A DNA stretch of 64,000 nucleotides from Echinometra lucunter (taxonomy: Eukaryota > Echinodermata > Echinoidea > Camarodonta > Echinometridae), in NCBI GenBank assembly GCA_029962745.1, contig CM057157.1, positions 21,582,916 to 21,646,915 of the forward strand, in the 5' to 3' direction. The translations under genes and the position numbers were made by a program. How positions within the stretch are numbered: the stretch's first letter is position 1; each line of letters opens with the position of its first letter. The notes below the pieces were generated by a model. It did no database searches. It had not been told where the DNA came from and worked only from the letters and a program-made list of their open reading frames with translations. Below are positions 1 through 11,177 of the stretch, piece by piece.

Positions 1-2171
1 CAGTTTGAAGTAATACATGTAATGATGCTCTATTGCAATGCAATCTTATTCTTTTCCATAACCAATAGCAGTACAGTGTTTTCTGTAAAGAAAATTAAAT
101 TCTAAATTAACCACCTCTCCCTCAACTGACAAAAATTATTTAAAAAAAAAAAAAACAACAACACTCAAAACAAAAACACTCCTACATAGTTTTAAGAAAA
201 TAAATATATGTAGGACATGAACCATAGTGAATGTAAACTAATTATTTCACAGAAAAGTTGCAAATTTGCACAAGAAAATAACAATTACCGGTACATACTT
301 TACATTGCATTACCAATTTAGAGAGTTTAGTGATTAACTACAATAAAATGCTCCAATTTTATAACTGCATTACAAACATAATCAAAACTTGTGATGTTTT
401 GCGTTCTTTATACGTCTTTTTCGGCCAGTAAGATTTTTAAAGCTAACTAACAGTCATGTTCGGTCTGTTGTTGGTCTAGAGGTGGTCCCACTGGTCAGAC
501 TAATGCATATGAGAGTTTGAGAACCCAATAGCTCATATGTTATTAGTAAAATTCATGTACATGCAGTACATTGCGGCAGTAAAGAAACAGAAAAGTATAA
601 AACATAAACAAATTAAACAACACAAAAAAAAGACTACAATGCTAATCTCAACAGAAAGGGTGCACCATAAGTACTAATGATGTACAACTGGCTAGTATAA
701 TAGTCGTTCAGTGGAAAATATTACAGAGAATAAGCATGGGCACAGTAAGAAATACAAAGTAGGGACACAAGACAGAAAAAATGGGGGTGGTCATGGTCAT
801 TGGAGAGGCAGCAACAAAAAGATAAATGATTAAATAAATGAGGATCAACCCAGATTAAACATCTCCATGCTTGCTTACAATAAGTTGCTTACCCTCAATT
901 ACATGTCTATTAAAAAAAAAAAAAAAAAACCAAACTTCAAAATAAACAATTTTTGTAGAAAATTCCAGGCTCTGTTGATCTTAGGAGGAATATCAAACCT
1001 GAATGTATCAGCTTTGCTTAAATACAAAGAAATACATCTCTGGTTATGGCTCTTATGCATTTACACATAAATATATCAAAAGACAACTAGTAAACATATA
1101 GATAAAAGATTCCAGTATGATGTATCACCTGAACACATTGTGTAAATAATTCAACTCTCAGTAAATAAATATTGAAATATACACATAATTTAAGAGGAAA
1201 GATTAAATCTTAAAAGAGACAATCTAGGAGAGAAAGAAAGAGACAGAGAAATGGGAGAGAAAGAGAGAGAAGGCAATTTGGAAGGAAATAGAGAATAAAA
1301 GAATGGAATGAGAAAGGAAGTACCTGTGCCGAGGATCAAAAAATTGAGCTAGAACAATAAAGAGTACTGACGGACTGACAGTTAAAATTCACATACCGTT
1401 ACATCATTTCCCCACCCATTACAGTTGAATGAATATGATTGTTTGGTGATTTTCAAAATCTGTTATGTACCTGTATGGTACATTGTTTGTACATCATGGC
1501 ACCATAGATCTTCTGATAAATTTATAAGAGTATTGCACTTTCATCATCAATTTCATAAACTTTTCACTAAAAATTCATTTTCATGATAAAAGGCCGGTCA
1601 ATCCTCACCGATGAACAATAACGACAACATCAACAAGATATTTCATTCAAGGTATGCCCTACAGCTCCTCTCCCAATAAAACACAACATCAATTTTACAC
1701 AATCACACAACATGAGAGGGTGTACCTTGAACAGAAGATCTCTTTAGTGAATACCATCATCTTTTTCATTAAAAAAATTGAACTTAAATCTAAAAAGTGC
1801 CATCTACACCACTGTGTATTTACCATGTTAAGTGTCTTGGGAGATTTTAACTAGTTTTGTGCTGATGTCAAGATAAGTATATTTCAAATAATGATGTAAT
1901 TCTAATAATTTAACCCTAATTTTTCAGCCACATCTCATTTAAGATGCTTGCATTCATGTATCAAGTACATAACAACATTATTCAAATTGACTTTTGTATT
2001 TGCATATAAAACCTACAAGTGCATACTTGTATATTACATTTTTTTAATGTAAAAACTGAAGACTGGATAAAATCTTTAATTTTTCCTCTATCATTTAGTC
2101 CAAAATCTTTTCAATTACAAAAGTCTCTGAAACTATGATGCTTGTGGCAGGCCAGGGTACTGGGTCGGTTC
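1..2171. other. RRM2 3' UTR and downstream intergenic sequence
   Basis: I see no coding exon here. The nearest 100-150 bases to the RRM2 stop are probably 3' UTR. The rest is AT-rich, with poly-A runs near 138-154 and 911-930, a GA-rich patch near 1225-1320, and a diverged repeat copy at 61-370. Confidence 0.6.
61..370. repeat. Diverged copy of the TTAA-flanked repeat also at 27909
   Basis: It shares the opening TAGCAGTACAG.GTTTTCT, the motif GCATT(A/G)CCAATTTA and the following GAGTTTA.TGATTA with 27909-28200, in the same order and spacing. The ends are eroded. Confidence 0.55.
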
Positions 2172-2327
2172 TTAAAAGTCTGCATCCAACGTGAATTTAT
2201 GCCTTTCCAGTTCCGGTGTCATCACGTTCATCTTCTGGTACTCCCCGACTCGCTTCTCAAAGAAGTTGGACTTCCCTTCCAACGAGATGTTTTCCATGAA
2301 GTCAAATGGGTTCTCAACTTTGTAAAT
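2172..2327 (-). CDS. RRM2: RRM2 exon 8 (C-terminus and stop)
   Basis: This exon has 51 codons plus [23 protein letters not shown], then [16 protein letters not shown] and a tail ending FTLDADF, the conserved heptapeptide that binds R1. A possible polyadenylation hexamer (ATTAAA on the minus strand) lies at 2075-2080, about 90 nt past the stop. Confidence 0.97.
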   Translation of the reverse strand: MYKVENPFDFMENISLEGKSNFFEKRVGEYQKMNVMTPELERHKFTLDADF

Positions 2328-5300
2328 CTGTAATGGAAGGGATGATTACCAGTATTCAATATAATCATCTATAAACAACGTTATTATTAACCCACTGAAC
2401 ACTGAGACCGAGATAACTTGGAATCAAATCATGCTCAACAAGCATTTTGTGTTGCCTGTGTTGGGGGTGGGGGGGGGGGGTGAAAGAGAATGGAATCACT
2501 GTAACCTTTGGGTGTCTTTCCTGGGCCCAGTTTCATAAAACTTGTTATCAATAACAAGTTGCAATGACTATTATAAGCTACTGAAATCCTTGCATATGAT
2601 TGGGTGAGAGCAAATTTGTCATAGAAATGTGGCAGTTGTTAGTGATGACAAGTTTTTATAAAATAGGGCTCTGGTATAACTGATTGGGACATTGTATGTG
2701 GACCCTCTCTCTTCCAATCACTGGACCTTCATATTCCAGGGATAGATTTTTTCCCGCAGTAATATCATGGAGGCTTCAGTCATCTGCCTGGATTGGATAT
2801 GACTCTTTTATCTCTGGCTTGACGGTAGGAGGCAAATGCTTTACAAATTAATGAACCAATCCACTTCCTCGAATTTGCATGAATACTTGTGTAAAATCCA
2901 GAAAGTCATCCGGTTTACCAAAAAAATTTAGACCAACTGTGTAGTTAAAAAGTGATTCCATTACACATCCTTCCTGTTACCCCTTCTTAAGTTTCTACCC
3001 CATCTCCCTCTCCTTTTTTTTTTTTTGCAAAATGTCTAAGAATTTGGACTAAAAAGACAGACCAAAAGGTAATCCTTGTTTATTTGCTTGTCAAGAAATT
3101 TTTCTTAATGTTGCACTCCCTTTTTTCTGAAATACTGGATTCAAAACTATATCTTACAACCCATTATAAATGCTCAGTATTAAAACTGTTTTCATACCTT
3201 AGGGCACTTGAGCTCTGTGAGAAGTCTATCAGCCACAAACTCAATATACTGGCACATGAGGGCGGCATTCATACCAATGAGTGCCACCGGTAGAGCATCC
3301 GAGAGGTACTCCTCTTCCAGCTGGACCGCATCCATGATGATCTCCTGGATACGGGAGACGGAAGGCGGGTGGAGGAGATGGGAAAATAGGAGGCAGGCAA
3401 AGTCGCAGTGGAGCCCCTCGTCACGGCTGATCAGCTCGTTAGAGAATGTGAGGCCTGGTAACAGCCCCCTGTAAAAATTGGGAATAACGTCATAACCAAT
3501 GGCATCCAAGTGATAACTTCCCTTTTCATCACATTACCAAATATTTTGGAGTCCTGAACAACGTATATTGACATCGAATGTATGACTTTACAGTATATTA
3601 CATAGAGGTCCCAGCTCCAGCAGAGGGTATTTTCTTAGAAAAGTCATCAGAAATACTAATTTTTTTGGATGTGGTCGGTAATGTAATGGCATTAGAGACA
3701 TTGCAAAAGCTGCTTTGATGATAATTCTGCACATTTGTCATTAATTTACGTTACATCAATGTTAATTCACATGTAATGCTACAGTCCAATTGAAAAAAGG
3801 AAACTGCTAATGCTCTGAAGCTCACAAGAACAGCTGAAATGCAAGATGACAATTATTATTATTATTATTCATTTATTGCAACCATAATGGTTGGATTGTT
3901 CACATACAAATAGTACATTTCAATTATAATACATTAAATTTACATACATATAAATAGTACATTTCAATTCAAAAGAAACAGAAAAGGGGGAGAAGAAAAA
4001 AAAGGGAAGAGGAAGCAGAAAACAAGAAGGGGAACGCATATAGTCAAAGAATATCCAATAATACACAACAACCATAAAATCCATTTAAAATCTACGGATG
4101 ATACAGAAATTTAAACTGGAAACAGTCTGAACCGTATATTCCCAAAATATTGCACTTTGTATTGCACTTTAAATCACTGAAGGTTGTACAGACACCAAGG
4201 GATAAAACTCTCCTTGTACCTTTTCGTTTTACATAAAGGCAATGGGAATGGTTTTCTATTTCTGATTACATATTTGTTTTCCTTTTTAGATGGAAGGAGG
4301 TAATTCAACAGATGATCTTTTTTTTTTATTTGGGCAAACAATTTTCCACACATGATTCTCCGACGGTCGGATAGAGATTCTAACCTTAATTCTTTTAGTG
4401 CATCAGTATATGATAACTGTGGGATGATTATATGCACAGCTCGTTTTTGTACAGACTCCAGTAACTCTGATTGTTCGTTTGTTAGCCCCCCGTGAAATAC
4501 TTCACAGGCATACTCCAAAACAGAGCGGATACAGGCTTTATAATACGTACATAACTCATTTCTGGATAGACCAGCTCTTCTTAGTTGAACCAAAAGAAAT
4601 AGCCGTCTTGCGGCTTTTGAGTAAATTGCATCAGTATGGGTATCCCACTTCAACCGGTCATTTATCCATATACCTAATAGTTTGGCTTCCTTTACACGTT
4701 CTAACATTACGCCATCAATGGTTAGTGCATGTATCAAATCCATTTTAGTAAAATTAATCACCATTTCTTTAGTTTTCTTTGAATTAATTTGCATGTCATT
4801 CTCCTTTGACCATATGACTAATTCATCCAATGCACTCTGAAGTGTATCTTGATTTCTTAGATTACACACATCATAAACAGTAGTATCATCTACATACTTA
4901 ACCAGGGGGAATTCAAAATTCAAATCAGACAACATAATTATGAACAAGCTCAATAATGATAAACAGCAAATGAAGGAAACTTATTAGACAAGTTGAATTT
5001 CATATTCTCACCGTTTCTTGAACCAGAAAATAGCAGCAAAGGATCCCGAGAAGAAGATTCCTTCCACTGCGGCAAAGGCAACCAATCTCTCGGCAAATGT
5101 GCTTTCCTCTGACGCAATCCACTTCAAAGCCCAGTCTGCTTTCTTCTTCACAAACGGCACTGTCGGAGAAAGAAATGGTATTCAATTACCAGTCCATACT
5201 ATAGACCTGTTAGGTTTGGGTGCTGTTTTCAAGGTTAATGTCTATTTCAAACATAACTGGGGGCAGGGGGGCTTCAAGCATGCCTAATATTAGTTGATTA

Positions 5301-8300
5301 ATGCACTGATGTACATGTAGCAATGCAACTGACTTATTGCATCACAAATTGAATCATCTTTTCTTCTTATTTTGAAAGTCCCCCCCCCCACCCCCCAGTT
5401 ATAGCCGACATCATCAGCAGTAGTCTCATAACCAGGAGGTTCATGTTCAAACCCAAGTAGAAGTGCTAGGGTCCTTTGGTAAGGCACTAAATTACCCCAT
5501 CCCTTTGACGGGGCTTAAAGCTGCAGGTGTACATGGTTTCCTTTGTAACCAGGCAAAATGGCCCATCGAACCAAAACAGCACTGAATCACATTATGTTTT
5601 GACACTTACTGGTTTGTATAGCATTGAAGAGTCTGTGTTTCTCCCTTGGCTCTTTCACATAGGCATCAATTAGGAGGCTGTACATCTCTGAGTGAATGTT
5701 CTAAACAAAACAAAATGAGGCAGAAGTATCATGTATGTCATCTTCTTAGGCAAAATCACATTTTTCATCACTATAAAGGGTAAAGAACTAATTTATAAAT
5801 GTAAATGCTTAATTTTTTGTATACATGTATGAGTATGCTCAAGTCTGTTTACAAGGATTCGGGCTAACTCAGACTCGGGGACAACTCGGCCCCACTGCAA
5901 AAACGGGGCCGAGTTGTCCGGCATACCCTAACTTTAACCCTAACCCTAACCCTAAAACCTAACTCTAACCCTAAACTCTAACCTTTAACCCTAAAAATAA
6001 TATTCATGCTGGGACAACTTGGCCTCATTTTAAAGCGGGCCGAGTTGTCCCCGAGTTCGAGTTAACCTGACTCCGTTTACAATTATAGCAACATAAGTGT
6101 AGGGAGTACCTTTACGATCCTGTTATTGCTATTAACCAGCAGTTAAGAATGTTGATGATAACTGAACCATTGACACACCCACACACTCACACACACACAA
6201 AGGATTGGTAACTTGATCAATTTACCTCCATGGCAATCTGGAAGCCGTAGAAGCATTTAGCTTCAGGAATCTGAACCTCTTGACTGAACCTCTCCACCAG
6301 ATTCTCATTGACGATCCCATCGCTGGCTGCAAAGAAAGCTAGCACGTGGGTTACAAAATGTTTCTCCTCAGGCTACAGATGGGGAAAATGTGAAAAAAAA
6401 ACAGATAACAATTTATCATGATTATCATGATTCCCATGATTCATAGTGATAATGGTCATCATCAATGCTTTCCAAATCTGTTCTTGGGGAAAAAAAAGGT
6501 ATATGTCAACTCCCTGACCAAAGTGGTCCCCCCCCCCATTGCAAAAAGACACAAAGATCAATTATTACTCTGCCTCATAACAAGCCCCACAGCATTTAAT
6601 CTGTTTATTCTTGCCTTCTGTGTACAAAACCTGGCTTGTGGAAGGTATATGAACGTGTATCATACAGCATAAACAGCTGCTTTGTTTTTGTTTTTTCATC
6701 CAAGAACACTACACTTGTAAAATACATGTAAATGCAAAGCTTTAATAGTTTGTGCAGATACTGGTTATATTTTCTAGTATCAGAAAAATATGAATATTTA
6801 TTTGCCCTGTATTGCGATCTCAAGTATAAATAGAGAAGCACACTGTACAATGGTTTAACTCACTTTCAGTTTCTGCCAATCTTTCCAATCTTCTCCTAAA
6901 TCCACCTCCTCGGTAGTCCAGAAAGAAGCTGAATTGGAGAAAATGGCAAAAAATGCTGAAATATTTAACCGTTACAAATGTCATAATTATGAAAAAATAG
7001 AGTGTGATCCTCTTGGACTGACAATTCTTTTTGCTTACATTGAGCCTGTGAATAAAAATTGGGCAGGTAATAAATTCAAGAAAATAAAGGGCAGTTTAAG
7101 GAAGTTTTGATCATCTCTCATTTTGAACATGTATCACTGCTTCCAAATAAAGTGATATCACATCAAAGTTATTTGACTGAGAAAGTGTTATCTTTTTTGC
7201 ATCAAAATATGAAAAAGAGGGCAAAGGCATTGCAGATTTTAGAAGCTTGCAAAAGCATACTGTAGGTGGGTTGAAAACAAATGCAATAAATGCTACTGTG
7301 TTTCCTGCATGCCTCTGCCTATATTCATTTTAACTGTATGGTTCAAACTATTCTTGAATTTTGGTGAAAACCTGAATGAAAAGGCCCTGCAATAACATGT
7401 TAATTGATCTCCTTGACGTTTGACCTTTGACCCAACAACACCAAAGTCTGATCAATTTGAAATAATCATTAAATGACAACAAATGTAATACATCTTTGAT
7501 TTTGATATTTTGTGCATACTGATCTCTACCATCTGTTGACCTTCATAGTCAAAATCTAGTAATATTGTCTTCCTACAGTGAAACATACTTGCACTGAATT
7601 TGAAGTTCATACCTCAAATAGTTCATGAGATATCAAGGATTATCAAGGTAAACACCCAACCTTTCAGATTGATCTCTGTGAGCTTTGACCTATTTACCCC
7701 CAATTCAATAATATTGTTCAACTGCTTGTCATGATAATTACATACATACACAGCCAAACATCTCGGCTGAAGGCTTATTCCATTCATTAATACTGCATGA
7801 ATTTCACACTTACTGAATTAAGCTTAAACTGTAAAGAGCTTGCCCTCTATCTCTTTCTCTCTCTCTGTTTTTTGTCATCTTTCTAATACCCTTTAGCTTT
7901 GTCTCCTACCCCCTACTTTCTGTCCCTTACCCTCCAACTATCTCCTACTATCTTAGTCTCTCCAGCTCTTACTCTCTCTTGGCCTCTCTCTTTGTCTCTC
8001 TCAGCTCTCATCCATTCAGCCTACAGTCTACATGTACTGGTTGGTTACTATCATGGATGGCTAAGTCAAGGGTACTCACCCATTGCTCTCTTGTAAAACT
8101 TCCAAATGTCAGGGTACTTGATAGGGAACAATACAAAGCGCTGAGGGTTAGGGGTTAAAAGGGGTTCATCCAAGTCCTTCCCCATCTTTGCAACACCAGA
8201 TGTCCTTGATATCTGTCCTTCAGGGTTTTCTTTGGTGGTGGTATCTCCTGAGAGAAGAACAGTATCTTGCAACTGTAACTTGGAAGCATTTGGTTTAGTG

Positions 8301-9477
8301 GGGTCCTGAGATGTGGTCGTTGAAATCATAGTGCTGTCACCAGGTCGTATGCTCTGCATGGACCTTGTCGACAGTCTCTGTAATTCTCTCTCATCCTCCT
8401 CCTCTTCTTCTTCACTGGTCTCATTGAGAATAACTGTCATCGATGAGTCAAAGGCATCAAGGCTTGGCTTGTCATCAGCAGACTGGAAAGTACTGGACAC
8501 TTCTCCATCCTTCCCTTGCCCTGTATCCTCCCCTTCCTCCTCATCAGTATCATCCCTGGTGAGCTCCTGCTGAGATGCTAAAAAGTCATCCCCATATTCC
8601 TCCCCTTCCAGCTCTCTGTGGGCCTGTGAGTCTGGGACCATGTCTACAGACATCATGGAGACCTGGGAGGATGGCATGGCATGCTCGTCCTCTTCACTGC
8701 CGTGGTGTTCGAACCAGTTCACCTCTCGTCCATCTCCTCCTCCTCCATTGATTAGATTTGGCATCGCTGCTTTTGTTCTCTTGTTCTTTGAATCAAGGCT
8801 TCCAATTACAATCTAGGACAAAAAGACAACTAAATGAGTGAATGAATAAATAAATACATGAATAAATAAATAAATAAATAAAAAGTGAGCAAACTTACAG
8901 AAAAATGAATTAATAAATCAATACATCAAAAAATGATAAAAGGGTTTAGACTGATAATGAAATCTGAACAAAAAAATAACAAAAACATGCATTTCAATTA
9001 TTTATAAGAAAACTTCAAATGCTAGATCAATCACGCCTATCAAACATCATGACTCAATGTTTTTTTCCTGTCTGATCACATGCATGCAAGATTTTCGATT
9101 GAAAAAAAAAACCAAAAAACAAGATGGCAAAATGCAAAAACCAAAATTCATGGTCATATCATTTGCGTTAAAATCCAAGTCAGATAAAAATAGAGAAACT
9201 TGGAGAAATGTGAACCAAGAGTGTCCTTCACGAATATCTCATGACAATTTTCATTCACTCTGCTTAAAAAAAAGAAAATAAACCAACAAAACAACTAGAT
9301 TGACTAGATCTCTAGGCCGATTTCTTGAAAAACCTTTATCACTGCTAACAACTATTTCAACGTGTGGGACCGAGACCAAGAGTCTACAGCCAGGAAAAGC
9401 CATTATTTCGGTCGATCATTTTGACTTTGTAAATCCAATTTTACCTGAGATCTTTTGTTATTTTTGAAGCTATCCAT
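2172..9477 (-). CDS. RRM2: Ribonucleoside-diphosphate reductase small subunit (R2), complete, 8 exons
   Basis: The R2 subunit houses the di-iron/tyrosyl-radical cofactor of class Ia ribonucleotide reductase; with the large R1 subunit it reduces NDPs to dNDPs in the cytoplasm. Exons are 9445-9477, 8080-8812, 6864-6928, 6226-6372, 5610-5700, 5012-5159, 3198-3468 and 2172-2327. All introns are GT..AG and the joined frame is open for 547 codons. By my count the metal ligands are D295, E326, H329, E389, E423 and H426, the radical tyrosine is Y333 (NIHSEMY), and the protein ends FTLDADF, the tail that docks on R1. The core (about 227-547) aligns end to end with human R2 (389 residues in all). Residues 1-226 form a long acidic, Ser/Thr-rich extension with a KEN box at 205-207, which suggests cell-cycle degradation by APC/C-Cdh1 and the S-phase form rather than a p53R2-like form. 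That regulatory reading is inference; the enzyme identity is near certain. Confidence 0.97.
2523..2670. mobile_element. MITE-like element, GGGCCCAGTTTCATAAAAC family
   Basis: Imperfect terminal inverted repeats (GGGCCCAGTTTCATAAAAC at the left, the complement of TTTTATAAAATAGGGC at the right) bound about 150 bp in an RRM2 intron. A cousin is at 20493-20638. Confidence 0.5.
3198..3468 (-). CDS. RRM2: RRM2 exon 7 (last di-iron ligands)
   Basis: This 271-nt exon encodes [20 protein letters not shown] and onward to the [16 protein letters not shown] helix. The Glu and His of DEGLH are the final iron ligands. The acceptor is ACAG|GGGG and the donor CTAAG|GTATG. Confidence 0.97.
3848..4990 (-). 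mobile_element. 5'-truncated CR1/L2-like non-LTR retrotransposon
   Basis: An open frame (stop near 4174, open to at least 4953) encodes the C-terminal part of a reverse transcriptase. It has the YVDDTT catalytic box (Y-x-D-D), then [27 protein letters not shown], a segment resembling [20 protein letters not shown] and an [13 protein letters not shown] C-terminal region typical of CR1/L2/jockey-like elements. No endonuclease domain is present, so the copy is truncated as in incomplete target-primed reverse transcription. The 3' end is GCAATAAATGAATAATAATAAT, a short trinucleotide tail. It sits in the intron between RRM2 exons 6 and 7, in sense with the gene. The lack of stop codons suggests a fairly young insertion. 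Clade assignment is by motif recognition only. Confidence 0.85.
5012..5159 (-). CDS. RRM2: RRM2 exon 6
   Basis: This 148-nt exon encodes [17 protein letters not shown] and [19 protein letters not shown], with the Glu ligand in AVEG. It ends AAACG|GTGAGA (phase 2). A LINE fragment begins only about 30-50 bases into the following intron. Confidence 0.97.
5385..5560 (+). mobile_element. Old tRNA-derived SINE fragment
   Basis: A B-box-like TGTTCAAACCC is followed by GTGCTAGGGTCCTTTGGTAAG, the same post-tRNA core (CTTTGRYAAGGCA) seen at 44640-44670, 27705 (minus) and 47265. The copy is degenerate, in an RRM2 intron. Confidence 0.5.
5610..5700 (-). CDS. RRM2: RRM2 exon 5 (radical tyrosine)
   Basis: This 91-nt exon begins [18 protein letters not shown]. 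It supplies the His ligand and the radical-forming Tyr (Y333). It ends CAAACCA|GTAAGT in phase 1. Confidence 0.97.
5851..6079. mobile_element. Inverted-repeat element with internal telomere-like repeats
   Basis: The arms read GGGCTAACTCAGACTCGGGG then ACAACTCGGCCC at the left, and the reverse complement with a few mismatches at the right. Between them lie 70-80 bp of degenerate (CCCTAA)n. A second small inverted repeat (CGGCCCC/GGGGCCG) nests in the left arm. It lies in an RRM2 intron. Confidence 0.65.
6226..6372 (-). CDS. RRM2: RRM2 exon 4 (first di-iron ligands)
   Basis: This 49-codon exon (phase 0 at both ends) carries [20 protein letters not shown] and [10 protein letters not shown]. The Asp of ASDG and the Glu of AME are the first two iron ligands. 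Confidence 0.97.
6864..6928 (-). CDS. RRM2: RRM2 exon 3
   Basis: This 65-nt exon encodes [21 protein letters not shown], the start of the R2 helical core (human SFWTAEEVDLSKD). The acceptor is TTCAG|CT and the donor AAA|GTGAGT. The first two bases complete the Ala codon split with exon 2. Confidence 0.96.
6929..8079. other. RRM2 intron between exons 2 and 3
   Basis: No further exon is seen. The interval near 7420-7690 repeats GACCTTTGACC-type phrases and looks like a decayed relative of the element at 33025. A CT-rich stretch (about 7850-8010) lies next to exon 2. Confidence 0.5.
8080..8812 (-). CDS. RRM2: RRM2 exon 2 (acidic N-terminal extension)
   Basis: This 733-nt exon encodes residues 12-255 and ends in phase 1 (ATG G|GTGAGT). 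Most of it is low-complexity and acidic: a Gly-rich patch, several D/E runs including one of about ten acidic residues, and many Ser/Thr. It contains the KEN box. The last 30 codons enter the conserved core at [14 protein letters not shown] and [12 protein letters not shown], matching human EDEPLL..NPRRFVIFP and YHDIWQMYKKAE. Confidence 0.93.
8836..8885. repeat. (AAAT)n microsatellite
   Basis: Tandem AAAT/AATA units lie in the first RRM2 intron. Confidence 0.8.
9445..9477 (-). CDS. RRM2: RRM2 exon 1 (start codon)
   Basis: This is an 11-codon first coding exon, [11 protein letters not shown], ending CAG|GTAAAA in phase 0. I chose this start because exon 2 opens directly after an in-frame TAG that belongs to its own splice acceptor (CTAG|ATT). 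The exon-2 frame therefore cannot extend upstream without splicing, and joining to this exon supplies an ATG in frame. A downstream Met (codon 28, at 8764) is the alternative start if this exon is not used. Confidence 0.72.
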
Positions 9478-9512
9478 TACAGATCGCCTAGCTTCACTGA
9501 TTTAATGGACAT
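9477..9512 (-). other. Upstream ORF in RRM2 5' leader
   Basis: A short ORF (MSIKSVKLGDL, then TAA) ends exactly at the RRM2 start. The stop TAA and the main ATG share one A (TAATG). This arrangement permits termination-reinitiation or translational repression. Whether the leader contains this ATG depends on the transcription start, which cannot be seen here. Confidence 0.5.
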
Positions 9513-10034
9513 TCCATTTCCAACAAATTTAGAAGTACACGGCTACAACCAGTAAAAGAGCAGTAATGACAACACTTTGAGAGAGATATCCGGCTCCTTT
9601 CTTCAGAAGGGTTGCACAACACATTCACTATGTTTTGTTTGTGTAAAGGGCGAGCACGCTCTCTAATCAATATGCTCATGCAGGTTTTACTTGAGCGCTA
9701 TAATCACATTCACCTCAACACACTGCGGACGGTGCTCATATTTCCCAAACGACTTCTGGGTTTAAATGTCCGCTTCCAATTTTCTATTTTTAACTTTTTC
9801 GTAAGGTATCGGGGGTAGCATGTTCCTGCACGTTTTGTTTACTGTGTCCTAAAATGACCTAAATTTCGTCCTATCCATAAACCCAGGGCTAAGGAGATAG
9901 GATCTCGAACTCAAAGACTGAGATACCACTGGCACTAGCGTAGTTGGGTACGATTTATCAAACTATTTCCTCCAAAACCAACAAATTTGCTAAAAATAAA
10001 GCAAAAAACTTAGGGAAGGAAGAATTGCACAGAG

Positions 10035-10232
10035 AAAGAAATAAAGAAAGAAAAAAAAAGGAAAGAAAGAAAGAAAGAAGAAAGAAAAAGAAAGAAAGAA
10101 AAGAAAGAAAGAAAGAAAGAAAAGGAAAGAAAAGAAAAAAAGAAAGGAAAGAAAGAAAGAAAAAGAAAGGAAAGAAAGAAAGAAAAGAAAAGCAGAAAGG
10201 AAGAAAGAAGAGAAAGAGAGAGAGAGAGATAG
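10035..10232. repeat. Polypurine GAAA/GGAA tract
   Basis: Roughly 200 bp of almost pure A/G on the plus strand, mostly GAAA units, lies about 500 bp upstream of RRM2. The long ORF across it is an artefact of composition. Confidence 0.9.
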
Positions 10233-10689
10233 GAAATAAATATAGATCCGTATGGCCTACGTTAAAATCGAGGGCTTATATCATTAAACACTTTATTTTT
10301 CATTCTATCATATTTTATTTTTCATTCTATCATATTTCATTTAATGTCCAAGAACAGAAAAAAAAAGGAAGAAAAAAAAAAAAAGGGGGGAGCATCAACT
10401 AATGCTTGTGAATTGTGGATTACCAAAAGAAGAAAACAGGACATAAAAGCTAGAAACAAACTCGATAAAAAAGGATAAAAAAGAATAAAAACAGGGAAAG
10501 TTTAACTTTGGGGCTTTTAAGAATATCCAAGGATGGAGAAGACATCTTATTTTTTCATTAATTCGGAGGGCAAAAATAGCAAATGCTTTCATTTTGAAGA
10601 ATTAAAAAAATCATTTACATGTATAACTATTTTAGGCCTATAGGCCCTTCTTCTGATGAAAAACAATTTTTTCATTTCCCATACGTCCT

Positions 10690-10695
10690 GACATT

Positions 10696-10726
<31 letters not shown>

Positions 10727-10733
10727 GGGGGGT
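10690..10733. repeat. Poly-T/poly-G junction
   Basis: A T run passes directly into about 26 consecutive G residues. A similar T-to-G junction is at 53532-53559. Confidence 0.9.
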
Positions 10734-11177
10734 AGAAATAGCCCACATCAGGAGCAAAACACCTTCCCTGTATTCTTTAGATTCAGAGATATTATGAATG
10801 TTTGATTATTGCTCTCGCCAAGGTGTAACGTGCACGTACATGTAGGTTAGCATGTCTCCATGAAATGAGTTGCACGAAACCTACAGTCTGACAGTGTAGG
10901 ATGTGACACCAACGCACAGTGGTGACGAAAAAAAAAATCACATCTAAACCCTACAGTTATTTTAACTTCTCTCCTTTTCTCTTTCTCTTTCTCTCCTGAC
11001 GCACATTTGTCAAACCCTAGAGTCCTAGACTAATCTTCCCAGCAAATGTCTGTACTCTATTGCGGCAAAGCCATGGGGTTAGTTATCCAACATGTCCAAT
11101 GATCTAACAACACATTCTCCTGCTTATTCCTTAATATTATTATTTTATTATTCCTTTTTATGCGTCTATTCCGTCCT

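Noticed and set aside
4479..4748. Plus-strand 89-residue frame
   Set aside because: Shadow of the minus-strand reverse transcriptase frame.
5930..5995. True telomere or chromosome-end sequence
   Set aside because: The repeats are degenerate, short, and enclosed by inverted arms within a gene intron.
9944..10402. 152-residue Lys/Arg/Glu frame
   Set aside because: It is the GAAA purine tract; no conserved motif and composition fully explained by the repeat.
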